Positions 28,916 to 37,888 of a stretch of DNA of 64,000 bases are shown here, piece by piece. Location of the stretch: positions 1-64,000 of the forward strand of contig NZ_JAFFPK010000118.1 in assembly GCF_017590215.1 (NCBI RefSeq), read 5' to 3'. The notes beneath the pieces are model-generated. The model ran no database searches, was not told the origin of the DNA, and saw only the letters and a list, made by a program, of their open reading frames with translations. Position 1 is the first letter of the stretch; every line of letters begins with the position of its first letter. Source of the stretch: Clostridium sp. CCUG 7971. Lineage in GTDB: Bacteria; Bacillota; Clostridia; Peptostreptococcales; Peptostreptococcaceae. A program made the position numbers and the translations under genes.

Positions 28916-29643
28916 TTAGATCCTTATTTTTGCAATTATTGGATAGTGGTCTGACATATTTTTTATTAATACTTCATAGTCTAATACCTCAATATCAGGT
29001 GATACAAATATATAATCTATTCTATCTAACCCAGTTGCAAAGGTTAATACATTAGCTTTATCTAATTCTTTTGCAACATCTTTTAAAATACTATCATCGA
29101 TATTCATACTGCCATCATTGAAATCCCCAACAACAATATAAGGCTCATCTCCTATTTTTTTATAAATTCTACTAGCTCCTTAACTTGTATTTCTCTCTCC
29201 TCTTTGCTTAATCCTAGATGAACATTTATAATATTTAACTTTCGTCTATCTATATTTACAACCGTGTGTAAAATTCCTCTTTGCTCTCTACCACTGCTTA
29301 GATATATATGATCCTCACTTTTTATAGGATATTTGGAGTATGTAACAAGTCCATAATTTAAACCAAAGTCAACTACATTAGCTCCAAAATGGGAATACAT
29401 TTTTAGCTCATCTTTAAAGCTACTAACTTGAAACCCAGCCTTTGCAGATTCGTTAACTTCTTGAAGACATATTATATCTGCATTAGAAATTCTTAAAAAA
29501 TCAATTATGTCAAAGAGCGTCGGGAACATATCCTTATTCAAACCGCTATGTATATTATAAGTAACTACTTTAAGTTCTTTTTTAGTGTGAAAAAAACTTT
29601 TTTCTATGTTATAAGCTATGATGATTAAAGATACTACTACCAT
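28916..29643 (-). pseudogene. Endonuclease/exonuclease/phosphatase family gene, frameshifted in A7
   Basis: A membrane-anchored N-terminus and the first half of the DNase I-like fold (VVTYNIHSG, CLQEVNES, NIINVHLG) end at EFIKK. The second half (VVGDFND... GLDRIDYIFVS... MSDHYPI) continues in the next frame. Adding one A to the run of seven at 29155-29161 gives IKKIGDEPYIVVGDFND, which matches the family. A second possible indel lies at the start: the good GAGGAG site serves an ATG near 29677 that joins this frame only if one A is removed from an A6 run. Substrate unknown. Confidence 0.8.
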
Positions 29644-29722
29644 TAATATAAATCCATTTTTTAAACGTATACGTCATCATCTCCTCATATGATCTCTTTT
29701 ATATTATATGCCAAAACAAAAA

Positions 29723-29747
29723 TTAAAGACGCCAAATTGGCGTCTTA
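29723..29747 (-). terminator. Terminator after the two-repeat protein
   Basis: TAAGACGCCAA and TTGGCGTCTTTA on the minus strand form a compact GC-rich hairpin past the stop at 29758. Confidence 0.75.
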
Positions 29748-29757
29748 AAGTCTTATT

Positions 29758-30363
29758 TTATTTACTTTTAGAAAGCTTCTCTTTCATAATATAATTTATT
29801 ACTTTTTTCCTTATATCTTCTGCACCATCATCTTCTTCAACATTAATATTTAATAGCTTAGCTATAGATCTCATGTCATTTCTAGTTTTAGATTTATAAC
29901 TTTCTATTAAATCAGTTTTTATCTTTTCTGGTTCTAAAATATATTCTTCCTCTCCTCTTTTATATGAAACATATCTTTTGCTATATGAATTTCTATTTGA
30001 ATATATGTGATTTGATACTTTTCGTAGTATCTGATTATATGAGCTTTTCATGTTTACATTTATACCTAAATGCTTAGCAAATTTAACTAATTCATTTTTT
30101 GATTTAAATAATTCTTCTGCTTTTATATATCTTGCTACTGAAGAAATGTTTTCTTGATTTGCACCATTTTTCAATACTTTTGAATATACTCTATTTGCCC
30201 CTATACCTTGATTAAACTTTTTAATATTTTCATTTATTATCTTGTCAACGTTTCCATCAAAGTATTTTTGAACTCCTTTTTGAGATACATAGCTATCAAG
30301 TTCTTTTTGGGCCATATCAAGTATTAATTTTCTTAAATTATCTTTATATCCTCTTTCATCCAT
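29758..30363 (-). CDS. Unknown basic protein with two SAP/HeH-like repeats
   Basis: I do not recognise this 201-residue protein. It has no signal peptide or membrane helix and many Lys/Asn residues. Two similar helical units are visible: SKNELVKFAKHLGINVNMKS (about 106-141) and TRNDMRSIAKLLNINVEEDD (about 162-195). Each reads helix-turn-helix with KhLGINV/LLNINV, resembling SAP, HeH or Rho N-terminal modules that bind DNA or RNA. It has a strong GGGGGGAG site and is transcribed alone. Confidence 0.6.
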   Translation of the reverse strand: MDERGYKDNLRKLILDMAQKELDSYVSQKGVQKYFDGNVDKIINENIKKFNQGIGANRVYSKVLKNGANQENISSVARYIKAEELFKSKNELVKFAKHLGINVNMKSSYNQILRKVSNHIYSNRNSYSKRYVSYKRGEEEYILEPEKIKTDLIESYKSKTRNDMRSIAKLLNINVEEDDGAEDIRKKVINYIMKEKLSKSK

Positions 30364-30497
30364 GATACTCCCCCCTTAGTTATTTATATTATATTCAAAC
30401 TTTTTTAAAAATGTGAGTTCCATTCTTGGCCAATTTTCATAATATAGTGTTATACAACTAAATTATATTAATTTTATATATTTTAGTGTATATATTC

Positions 30498-30591
30498 ATT
30501 GAGTGTGGACATACTATTAATGTAAAATCAAACATACTCAATCTCCCCCATTTAGACTTCTATTTATTTCCCCCAATAGGAGTCTTTTTTT
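30498..30591 (+). ncRNA. Candidate small RNA with C-rich single-stranded loops
   Basis: No gene fills this gap, but the plus strand has a complete small-RNA layout. A TATATT -10-like box lies at 30491-30496. Stem 1 is ATTGAGTGTG (30498-30507) with CATACTCAAT (30533-30542). An exposed CTCCCCC (30543-30549) follows. A terminator stem (AGACTTCTATT, 30554-30564, with AATAGGAGTCT, 30575-30585) has CCCCC in its loop, and a T7 tail comes last. C-rich loops are the usual means by which Gram-positive small RNAs pair with Shine-Dalgarno sequences. The -35 is weak. Confidence 0.45.
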
Positions 30592-30594
30592 AAT

Positions 30595-30627
30595 AAAAAA
30601 AGAACTAGCAATCGCTAGTTCTTTTTT
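30595..30627 (-). terminator. Terminator of the copper chaperone gene
   Basis: AAGAACTAGC / GCTAGTTCTT with flanking A and T runs sits just after the stop at 30633. Confidence 0.85.
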
Positions 30628-30632
30628 GTTAA

Positions 30633-30845
30633 TTATTCTATTCCTTTTAACTCATATCCTACTTCTTCTATTACTTCTTTTAATGTATTTTCAGATATAT
30701 TCTCATTCATATCGACTATAGCACATTTATCTTCTAAGCTAACCTCTATTACTTTAACACCTTCTATATCTTCTGTAAGTGCTGTTTTTAAATGATTTAC
30801 ACAATGTCCACAACTCATACCGTCTATTAATAATTTCTTTTTCAT
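30633..30845 (-). CDS. copZ: CopZ-like heavy-metal (copper) chaperone
   Basis: 70 residues, one HMA domain with MSCGHC (Cys12, Cys15) as the metal site. Such proteins carry Cu(I) to a CopA ATPase or a repressor. No CopA or CsoR gene is in the window. A CsoR-like palindrome overlaps its promoter, supporting copper control. GGAGG precedes the ATG. Another soft-metal role cannot be excluded. Confidence 0.85.
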   Translation of the reverse strand: MKKKLLIDGMSCGHCVNHLKTALTEDIEGVKVIEVSLEDKCAIVDMNENISENTLKEVIEEVGYELKGIE

Positions 30846-30861
30846 AACTATACCTCCTTAT

Positions 30862-30882
30862 ATACCCTATAAGGGTATTATA
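30862..30882 (-). promoter_or_regulatory. CsoR-like operator over the copZ -10 box
   Basis: ATACCC-TATAA-GGGTAT (30862-30878) is a perfect palindrome with the GGGTAT/ATACCC arms of CsoR operators. TATAAT on the minus strand (30877-30882) overlaps its edge, so bound repressor would block RNA polymerase. Confidence 0.65.
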
Positions 30883-30962
30883 TCATAAGTTAATTTATTT
30901 TTTAATATATTTTTTATTATTTATCTTATTTTTAAATATATGCTATCTTAAACCTATAAAAT

Positions 30963-30994
30963 AAAAAAGTAGGACTATTAAAGTCCTACTTTTT
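30963..30994 (-). terminator. Terminator after the peptide-binding protein gene
   Basis: AAAAGTAGGACT / AGTCCTACTTTT form a 12-bp stem directly after the stop at 30996. Confidence 0.85.
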
Positions 30995-30995
30995 A

Positions 30996-32653
30996 TTATT
31001 TTTTAACTTCTATATTTAAATTTGTTATGCCTTCATATACATCAAAGTCATTAGGTGAAATTTTTCCTTCTAAACGTCTATTTGTAACTATATAATCATG
31101 TCTAATAACTAAACTCATAAATAATGCATTATCATTTACATACGCTTGTAAAGATTTATATACATCACTTATTTGAGATTGTGATGTTGCATTTATTAAA
31201 GATGTTATATAACCAGTTAATTTTTCATCACTATATCCTATATTCTCTATTACATTTCTAGCATCTGGAACACTTGATAATTCCCATCCTACTAATGCTA
31301 AATCATATTTTTTTGAACTAATAGCTTCATCTAGTTCTTTATCTACTAGTTCAACTACTGTCGATTTTATTCCTATAGCTTTTAAATTTTCACTTATTAA
31401 ATATGCAGATTTAACTCTTTCACTATTATTTTTATTAACTACTATTTTTAGATTCAATTTAGAAATCATCTTTTTAATTTCAACTTTATTATTTTCTTTT
31501 TTGTCTTTATCACTATCTTTGCCTTTAATTTCATTATTTTTATTTTCTTTTGATGAGTTTTTATCCTTATTATTTTCATCTTTACTTAACTGTTTATCCT
31601 CTGCTGAAGGATTTACTTTTTCAAGATAGCTTTTAGCTTTTTCTTTGTCATATTCTAATTGTTTAATATCATTATTATAATACTTAGATTTAGAATTTAA
31701 TGGAAAATTAACTAATTTTCCATTTCCCATATATCCTTCTTCTAGTATTTTTTCTTTATTTATAGCATGTGAAATTGCTTTTCTAAAATTAACATCTTTT
31801 AAGAATTTATTGTCATAATTAAATATTACAGACTCATAATCTCTGCCTTCATATTTAGTTATATTAAATTCTTTTTCATAGAATTTACTTAAATCACTTA
31901 ATGAAACACTAGTTATATCACTATCCAATGCCATAACCATAGAAACTTGAGCTTCTGCATCTGGAACTATTCCTATTTTTATATCTTTAGAATTAGAAGG
32001 TAACTTACTATAGTAATCTTTATTTATACTTAAGATCATACCATCTCTAACTCCATACTTTTCTATTTTATAAGGTCCATTTCCTATTAAATTATTCTTT
32101 TCTTCATCAGCCTTACCATCGCTTAATTCATCCTTAGATACTATTGGAAAATTAATGTATCTACTGAGAATGCATATTTATTTTTAAACTTAATAGTTAA
32201 TTCCTTATTATTTATTGTAGATACAGATGCAATATTATCAGTTAAAATCTTATATGGACTTTCTGAGCTTTTTTGAATTAACTCTATACTGTATTTAACA
32301 TCTTGTGATGTTACATTATTTCCATTGTGCCATTTTGCATTTTTTAATTTAATATCTATACTCATACCATCTTGAGATATTCCATACTCTTCTACTAATT
32401 GAGGTACTACATTATAGTTTTCATCAATCGTAAATAGTCCGTCATAAATCAAATTCATTATATATCCTACTGATTTATCTTTATTTATTATAGGATTTAT
32501 GGTTTTAGGCTTTACCATTGTAAGGTTTATGTACTCTGAATTTATACCACTTTTTTCAGTGTCTGAATTAGCCTCATTCTCTTTATTATCACTGCACCCA
32601 ACAAATGTAAGTGCTGATGCTAAAATTATAGCTAGAATTTTTTTCTTCTTCAT
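30996..32653 (-). pseudogene. Peptide/nickel ABC substrate-binding lipoprotein (OppA-like), one-base frameshift
   Basis: The N-terminal part has a lipoprotein signal (LTFVGCSDN) and the SBP family 5 start (INPIINKDKSVGYIMNLIYDGLF... WHNGNNVTSQDVKYS). It stops at DTLIFQ near 32141. The rest (YKIEKYG... FRKAISHAINKEKILEEGYMG... LVGWELSSVPDA) continues in the next frame. One extra base in TTAATTTTCC (about 32143-32152) gives DTLIFPIVSKDEL and about 552 residues. A lysine-rich low-complexity insert lies in the middle. No permease or ATPase genes flank it. The start shares one base with the transglycosylase stop. Confidence 0.82.
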
Positions 32654-33210
32654 TAGTTTTTACCTTCCTTGCTATATATCTTATTGTACTTTTCATAGTT
32701 TTTACTTACTTTTTCAACATAATTTGAAGTTTCTTTAAATGGTATACTATGAAGTTTTTGCCCATCTTTGCTATATTCATTATTTCGTAACCATTTTTTA
32801 ACATTACCTGACCCACCATTGTATGCGGCTATAACTAAATCTAATTTACCGAACTCTTTATACAATTTATTTATATACCAACATCCTACTCTTATATTTA
32901 CTGCTGGATCAAAAATATCTATTTCTCCTAATTCTAATTCTTCCTTCGCCCAATCCCTTGTTATATCACTTATTTGCATTAAACCCTTTGCACCCTTGTG
33001 AGATACTGCATCTTGCTTAAATTTACTTTCTGCTTTTATAACACTATAAACTAAATTTTCATCTAAGCTAAATTCTTTAGCATATTCTTCTACATACTCA
33101 GAATACTTCTTCGGGTATATTAACTTATTTATTGTGTCTTTCTCAACAAGTAAGGCTCCAAATAAGATTATGAAAATAGATAGTATTATTAATATCCTTT
33201 TCTTAATCAC
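32653..33210 (-). CDS. Membrane-anchored lytic transglycosylase (Slt/MltE-like)
   Basis: 185 residues. One N-terminal hydrophobic helix is followed by the goose-lysozyme-like SLT domain. VYSVIKAESKFKQDAVS contains the catalytic glutamate, followed by GAKGLMQI, NIRVGCWYI and AAYNGGSGNV. It cleaves glycan strands to anhydromuropeptides. A GTG start inside the end of coaE is favoured by the AAGGAG site. It is translated with coaE upstream and the peptide-binding gene downstream, suggesting muropeptide recycling. Confidence 0.9.
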   Translation of the reverse strand: MIKKRILIILSIFIILFGALLVEKDTINKLIYPKKYSEYVEEYAKEFSLDENLVYSVIKAESKFKQDAVSHKGAKGLMQISDITRDWAKEELELGEIDIFDPAVNIRVGCWYINKLYKEFGKLDLVIAAYNGGSGNVKKWLRNNEYSKDGQKLHSIPFKETSNYVEKVSKNYEKYNKIYSKEGKN

Positions 33211-33805
33211 ACCATTTCTCCTTCATGTATTTTATAAAATTATGTACTTTTTCTCTAAACTCTATAATACTCCCCGAATTATCTATTATAAAATCTCCGT
33301 ACTTAATTTTTTCTTCTTGATTCATTTGAGACTTTATTCTACTTACAGCTTCTTCTTTAGTACAATTATCTCTTTCTTGTATTCTTTGTATCTGAATTTC
33401 TTCATTACATGTAACTACTACTAGTTTGTCCACTATATCTAGGTATCCACCTTCTATTAATAAAGCTGCATCTATCACTATTATATCTTTATTATTGGTT
33501 TTAGCTTCATTTATTTTATCTATTATCTTTTCTTTTATTTTAGGATGAGTCAAACTATTTAGTAAGATTAATTTTTCATCATTATTAAAAACTATATTTC
33601 CTAATGCTTTTCTATTTAAAGATTGGTCATTATTTATTATATCGTCTCCAAAAGCCTCAAATACTTTATGTAAAAGCTCTCTATCTTCAAATATGTGTCT
33701 TGCTATAATGTCTGCATCAACTACATCTATTTCATTTTCCATTAGTATATTGGAAAGGCTGCTTTTACCACAGCCAATATTTCCTGTAATCCCTAATACC
33801 AACAT
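33203..33805 (-). CDS. coaE: Dephospho-CoA kinase
   Basis: 200 residues. It catalyses the last step of CoA synthesis. P-loop GITGNIGCGKSSL at the start, DADIIARHIF and the lid region LLIEGGYLDIVDKLVVV fit the family. AGGTGA precedes ATG, and the gene lies 8 bases after polA, a common Gram-positive order. Confidence 0.95.
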   Translation of the reverse strand: MLVLGITGNIGCGKSSLSNILMENEIDVVDADIIARHIFEDRELLHKVFEAFGDDIINNDQSLNRKALGNIVFNNDEKLILLNSLTHPKIKEKIIDKINEAKTNNKDIIVIDAALLIEGGYLDIVDKLVVVTCNEEIQIQRIQERDNCTKEEAVSRIKSQMNQEEKIKYGDFIIDNSGSIIEFREKVHNFIKYMKEKWCD

Positions 33806-33813
33806 AATATCAC

Positions 33814-36462
33814 CTACTTTGTTTCATACCAAGATTTACCTACATTTAAGTCCACATCTAAGTTAACGTCCATACTTACCGCATTTTCCATTTCTTCTTT
33901 TACGATTGTTTTTACTATATCAACTTCATCTTCTACAGTTTCAACTATAAGCTCATCGTGTACTTGTAATATAAGTTTAGATTTTAAGTTTTTCTCTTCT
34001 AATTTTTTATATACGTTTACCATTGCTATTTTTATTATATCCGCTGCACTTCCCTGAATAGGAGCATTCATGGCTGCCCTTTTTCCAGCATTTCTTACCA
34101 TAAAGTTACTAGATTTTATTTCTGGTATATATCTTCTCCTATTTAATATAGTTGTTACATATCCATCTTCTGAAGCTTTTTCTATAATATTATCCATAAA
34201 CTCTTTTATCTTAGAATACTTATTGAAGTAACCTTGAATATATTCCTTAGCTTGCTTAAGTGGTATATGAAGTTCTTCAGATAATCCAAAATCACTTTTC
34301 CCATAAACTATACCAAAGTTTACTGCTTTAGCTGCACTTCTTAATTCACTAGTAACATCTTTAGCCTCTATGTTAAATACTTGTGTTGCTGTTTTAGTAT
34401 GTATATCTTCATTATGTTTAAATGCATCTATCATAGTTTCATCTTGACTCATATGCGCTAGTACTCTAAGCTCTACTTGAGAATAATCGGCATCAACTAA
34501 ATCACATCCATTGTCAGAAATAAATACTTTTCTTATATTTCTTCCCATTTCAAGCTTTACAGGTATATTTTGAAGATTTGGTTCTGTAGAAGAAATTCTC
34601 CCTGTTGTAGTTATAGTTTGATTAAATGATGAGTGTATTCTACCACTAACAGGGTTTATTATAGCTAAAAGACCTTCTACATAAGTTGAATTTAATTTTA
34701 CTATTTGTCTATACTCAGTAATTTTATCAATTATAGGACTTTTATCTCTTAACTTATCTAATACTTCTGCATTAGTTGAATATCCTGTTTTAGTTTTTTT
34801 GATTACTGGTAATTCTAATTTTTCAAATAGTACTACACCTAACTGCTTTGGAGAATTTATATTAAACTTTTCTCCAGCAATTTCATATATTTCTTCTTCT
34901 AGTCTCTTTATTATCTCTTTAAACTCAGTTCCTAGTTCATTTAACTTTTCTTTATCTATCTTTACACCTTCATACTCCATATATCCTAATACTTCTACTA
35001 AAGGCATTTCTACATGATAAAATAGTCCATCCATATCCATTTCATTTAAACTTTTTTCCATTACAGGCATAGTTTTAGCTACTGTGTTTATTACTTGGCC
35101 TATATAGCCACTTAGTTCATTAAATTCTAAATCTTGATACTTCTTAGCTTTTACACCTTTTCCTAATAACTCTTCACTTGATTTAACTTTTCTTGTTAAA
35201 TACTTCATAGCTATAGCGCTACATTCATATGATGTTGATGATGTTGAATCTATAAGATATTCTGCTATTGTTATATCAAAGTTCATGTTTTCTAGCTTGA
35301 TTCCATATGATCTTAAAGCTATATAATCATCTTTTAGATTATATCCAAATTTATTAATTTCGTTACTTGAAAATACATCTTTGAATTTATTTATTTCATC
35401 TTCATTTATATAATATATGGTTTTTCCATCAATACTCATAAAAACATACATTATATTTTTTTCTAATATGTTGCCTTCTCTTTTAACAGTTTTTAATATA
35501 ACTTTCTTATTTTCATTAATTTCATTTATAAATTTATCTATATTTTCTAACTTCTCTATATTAAGTGGGGCTTCATCTTCTTCTTTTTGTTGTCCTCCAT
35601 CTAAATCAACTAATCTAGATATTAAACTTGTAAATCCAAGATTTCTAAATACTTCTATAACAGCATCTTTATCAAATTCTCCATACTCTAAATCTTCTAA
35701 TTTAAATTCTACTGGAACATCTCTTATAATTGTAGCAAGTCTTTTACTCATTATAGCTAAGTCTTTATTTTCTTCTACTTTCTTTTTAACACTTCCTTTA
35801 AGACTTTCTATATTTTCAATTATTCCTTCTATACTAGAAAATTCTTTTATAAGCTTTATACCTGTCTTTTCGCCTATACCTGGAACCCCTGGTATATTAT
35901 CAGATTTATCTCCCATAAGTCCTTTTAGGTCTATAAATTGAGTCGGTGTCATTTCATATGTCTTCATTACAGATTCAAAATCGTACTCTTCTACTTCTCC
36001 TACACCTTTTTTAGTTATTAATGTAGTTGTTTTATCTGATGCAAGCTGTATAGCATCTTTATCTCCTGTTACTATGTATACTTTATAACCATTATCTTCT
36101 GCCAACTTAGAAACAGTTCCTATTATGTCATCTGCCTCATAACCATCTATTTCTAATCTGTTTATATTAAATTTATCTAATAACTCTTTTAATGGTTCAA
36201 ATTGTACTCTTAATTCATCTGGCATTTTCTTTCTACCAGCTTTATACTCATCAAATTCTAAATGCCTAAAGGTTGGTGCTTTCCTATCAAATGCTACACT
36301 TATATGTGTTGGCTTATATGTATCTATTATTTTGAATAACATAGTTGTAAATCCATATATAGCATTTGTTTTTAATCCTTCTTTATTGTTCATTTCTGGT
36401 AGAGCATAAAATGCTCTATTTATTATTGAGTTTCCATCTATTATAATTAATCTCTTGTCCAA
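33814..36462 (-). CDS. polA: DNA polymerase I
   Basis: 882 residues from a TTG start at 36462, chosen because GGGAGTGA lies at proper spacing and MDKRLIIIDGNS matches family starts; an ATG 15 bases upstream has no binding site. The domains are 5'-nuclease (1-290), a 3'-5' exonuclease fold (about 310-470) and the polymerase with VDADYSQVELRV, RSAAKAVNFGIVYG and LQVHDELI. The exonuclease fold lacks the DxE metal residues (VILKTVKREGN instead), as in other proofreading-deficient Gram-positive PolA. It fills gaps in repair and removes RNA primers. Confidence 0.95.
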   Translation of the reverse strand: MDKRLIIIDGNSIINRAFYALPEMNNKEGLKTNAIYGFTTMLFKIIDTYKPTHISVAFDRKAPTFRHLEFDEYKAGRKKMPDELRVQFEPLKELLDKFNINRLEIDGYEADDIIGTVSKLAEDNGYKVYIVTGDKDAIQLASDKTTTLITKKGVGEVEEYDFESVMKTYEMTPTQFIDLKGLMGDKSDNIPGVPGIGEKTGIKLIKEFSSIEGIIENIESLKGSVKKKVEENKDLAIMSKRLATIIRDVPVEFKLEDLEYGEFDKDAVIEVFRNLGFTSLISRLVDLDGGQQKEEDEAPLNIEKLENIDKFINEINENKKVILKTVKREGNILEKNIMYVFMSIDGKTIYYINEDEINKFKDVFSSNEINKFGYNLKDDYIALRSYGIKLENMNFDITIAEYLIDSTSSTSYECSAIAMKYLTRKVKSSEELLGKGVKAKKYQDLEFNELSGYIGQVINTVAKTMPVMEKSLNEMDMDGLFYHVEMPLVEVLGYMEYEGVKIDKEKLNELGTEFKEIIKRLEEEIYEIAGEKFNINSPKQLGVVLFEKLELPVIKKTKTGYSTNAEVLDKLRDKSPIIDKITEYRQIVKLNSTYVEGLLAIINPVSGRIHSSFNQTITTTGRISSTEPNLQNIPVKLEMGRNIRKVFISDNGCDLVDADYSQVELRVLAHMSQDETMIDAFKHNEDIHTKTATQVFNIEAKDVTSELRSAAKAVNFGIVYGKSDFGLSEELHIPLKQAKEYIQGYFNKYSKIKEFMDNIIEKASEDGYVTTILNRRRYIPEIKSSNFMVRNAGKRAAMNAPIQGSAADIIKIAMVNVYKKLEEKNLKSKLILQVHDELIVETVEDEVDIVKTIVKEEMENAVSMDVNLDVDLNVGKSWYETK

Positions 36463-36559
36463 GTTTATCACTCCCATAGTTTTTCTTATTATTTTCTTAT
36501 ATAAATATGTTATTATTTAATATTACCATATTATTGAGAGTATATTAAGAATTATTATG

Positions 36560-36588
36560 TTGCAAACGATTTATTTAGTTGTTATAAT
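36560..36588 (+). promoter_or_regulatory. Promoter of tRNA-Leu
   Basis: TTGCAA (36560-36565) and TATAAT (36583-36588) with a 17-base spacer end 20 bases before the tRNA. Confidence 0.75.
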
Positions 36589-36608
36589 TTATGTAGAATT
36601 ATTTAATT

Positions 36609-36694
36609 GCCGGATTGGTGGAATGGCAGACGCGACGGACTCAAAATCCGTTGGTAGAAATACCGTATGGGTTCAAGTCCCATATCCGGCACCA
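36609..36694 (+). tRNA. tRNA-Leu (CAA)
   Basis: The sequence folds as a class II tRNA. GCCGGAT pairs with ATCCGGC, the D-arm is TGGTGGAATGGCAGACGCG, and the anticodon arm ACGGA-CTCAAAA-TCCGT has anticodon CAA. The variable arm is TGGTAGAAATACCG, the T-arm TATGGGTTCAAGTCCCAT, and CCA is encoded. The 3' 60 bases are element-derived but identical to the displaced copy at 47394, so function is preserved. Confidence 0.95.
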
Positions 36695-36696
36695 AT
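36635..36696 (+). repeat. attL (62-bp direct repeat, left copy)
   Basis: Begins ACGGACTCAAAATCC and ends CCGGCACCAAT. It is inside the intact tRNA gene and is identical to 47394-47455. The flanking bases differ on both sides. Confidence 0.92.
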
Positions 36697-36706
36697 AAGT
36701 AATACC

Positions 36707-36738
36707 AAAGACTTCAACCGTTTGTGTTGGAGTCTTTC
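36707..36738 (+). terminator. Element-supplied terminator for tRNA-Leu
   Basis: AAAGACTTCAAC / GTTGGAGTCTTT with a short T-run lies just inside the element, right after the tRNA. It replaces the original terminator now beyond attR. Confidence 0.65.
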
Positions 36739-36759
36739 TATTGTCAGAAAACTTCATGT

Positions 36760-36769
36760 CCGTTGGTAT
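36760..36769 (+). repeat. CCGTTGGTAT repeat near the left end
   Basis: The 10-mer CCGTTGGTAT occurs here and at 47321 near the other end, and 9 of its bases recur in the att core (CCGTTGGTA, 36648 and 47407). It is a candidate integrase or excision-factor site. Confidence 0.4.
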
Positions 36770-36809
36770 AATTTTTAATACTCCTAAAATAAGAAAGTGA
36801 GTATTTCTA

Positions 36810-37802
36810 ATGGCTAAGCCAATGATAAAGTTAAACAAACCTACTAAAACTAATCCGTTGTACAATTTGTCCGACTCTCTAGTGTCCGACTTCACATTCG
36901 ATAACTTCTTTGAAGTATTCAATAACTTTATTGAACTAAAAACGTTGGAGGGACTAGCACCTAGAAGCATTAAAGATTATATAAACCATATGAATTATTT
37001 CAAGGGTTATATGGAGGAACAACAACGGACTTACTCAATCCGTAGTGTTGAGATAGACGCTTTTAGAAGCTATATTTACTATATGACACAAGAAAAACAA
37101 TATAAACCTTGTACTATAAACATTAGACTTAGAACTCTGAGAGCTTATCTTAAGTGGTTATATAAAGAAAACTATTTATCTGAGGATTTCTCAAGTAGAA
37201 TAAAGTTAGTCAAAGAGCCAGTCGATACAATACTACCTTTGGATAATATCTCTGTGAGAAAGCTACTTAAGCAACCTGATACTAGTACTTATGTCGGTTT
37301 GAGAGACCTAACTATCATGGTGGTTATGTTGGATTGTGGCATTCGTGTAGGTGAATTAGTTAGCCTTAAAGTCTCTGATATAGACTTAAAAAGTAAGGTT
37401 ATCAACATCAGAAGTGAGATTGCTAAGTCAAGAACATTTAGACAAGTACCTTTGTCCTCAAAGAGCATAAAGCTACTAAAAGAGATACGCTCTATAGTGT
37501 GTGACTCTAATACAGAATACCTCTTCCCTAGTGCGTATTGCAATAAGCTAGATACTAACCAAGTGATTCATAACTTTAGAAAGTATGGACAAGAAGCTCA
37601 TATAAATCAAAGGTGTACACCTCATGTATTACGCCATACTTTTGCAGTATCTTTCCTTAAGAGTGGCGGTGACGTATTTATTTTACAAAGAATACTTGGT
37701 CACAGCACTTTAGAAATGACTAGAAGGTATGTCCAACTTACAAGTAATGACTTAATTAGGAAACATAAAGAAGTATCACATTTAGATAAGCTATTTAAGT
37801 AA
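36810..37802 (+). CDS. int: Tyrosine recombinase (integrase)
   Basis: 330 residues. An N-terminal SAM-like core-binding domain (about 33-125: RSIKDYINHMNYFKGYM) precedes the catalytic domain, with Arg179 (CGIRVGEL), Lys206, His272-x-x-Arg275 (HVLRHTF), His298 (LGHST) and the nucleophile Tyr307 (RRYVQLT). It would integrate and excise the element at the tRNA site next door. It reads away from the tRNA, with its own weak AAAGTGAG site. It is most like phage/ICE and XerC-type integrases. Confidence 0.93.
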   Translation: MAKPMIKLNKPTKTNPLYNLSDSLVSDFTFDNFFEVFNNFIELKTLEGLAPRSIKDYINHMNYFKGYMEEQQRTYSIRSVEIDAFRSYIYYMTQEKQYKPCTINIRLRTLRAYLKWLYKENYLSEDFSSRIKLVKEPVDTILPLDNISVRKLLKQPDTSTYVGLRDLTIMVVMLDCGIRVGELVSLKVSDIDLKSKVINIRSEIAKSRTFRQVPLSSKSIKLLKEIRSIVCDSNTEYLFPSAYCNKLDTNQVIHNFRKYGQEAHINQRCTPHVLRHTFAVSFLKSGGDVFILQRILGHSTLEMTRRYVQLTSNDLIRKHKEVSHLDKLFK

Positions 37803-37824
37803 TTACTTATGTATTTAAAACTAC

Positions 37825-37882
37825 TTTCCCCCAAGTGTAATGGTTATATATATATTAATATAAATGATACACCTAGGGGAAA
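37825..37882. terminator. Hairpin between the convergent int and rep-like genes
   Basis: TTTCCCC...GTGTA pairs with TACAC...GGGGAAA over a long AT loop. It lacks a clean T-run, so termination in either direction is only probable. Confidence 0.4.
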
Positions 37883-37888
37883 TCTCCA

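Noticed and set aside
36557-36970. Reading frames running through the tRNA and integrase start on both strands
   Set aside because: They overlap an obvious tRNA and the 5' end of the integrase and have no ribosome binding site or family resemblance.
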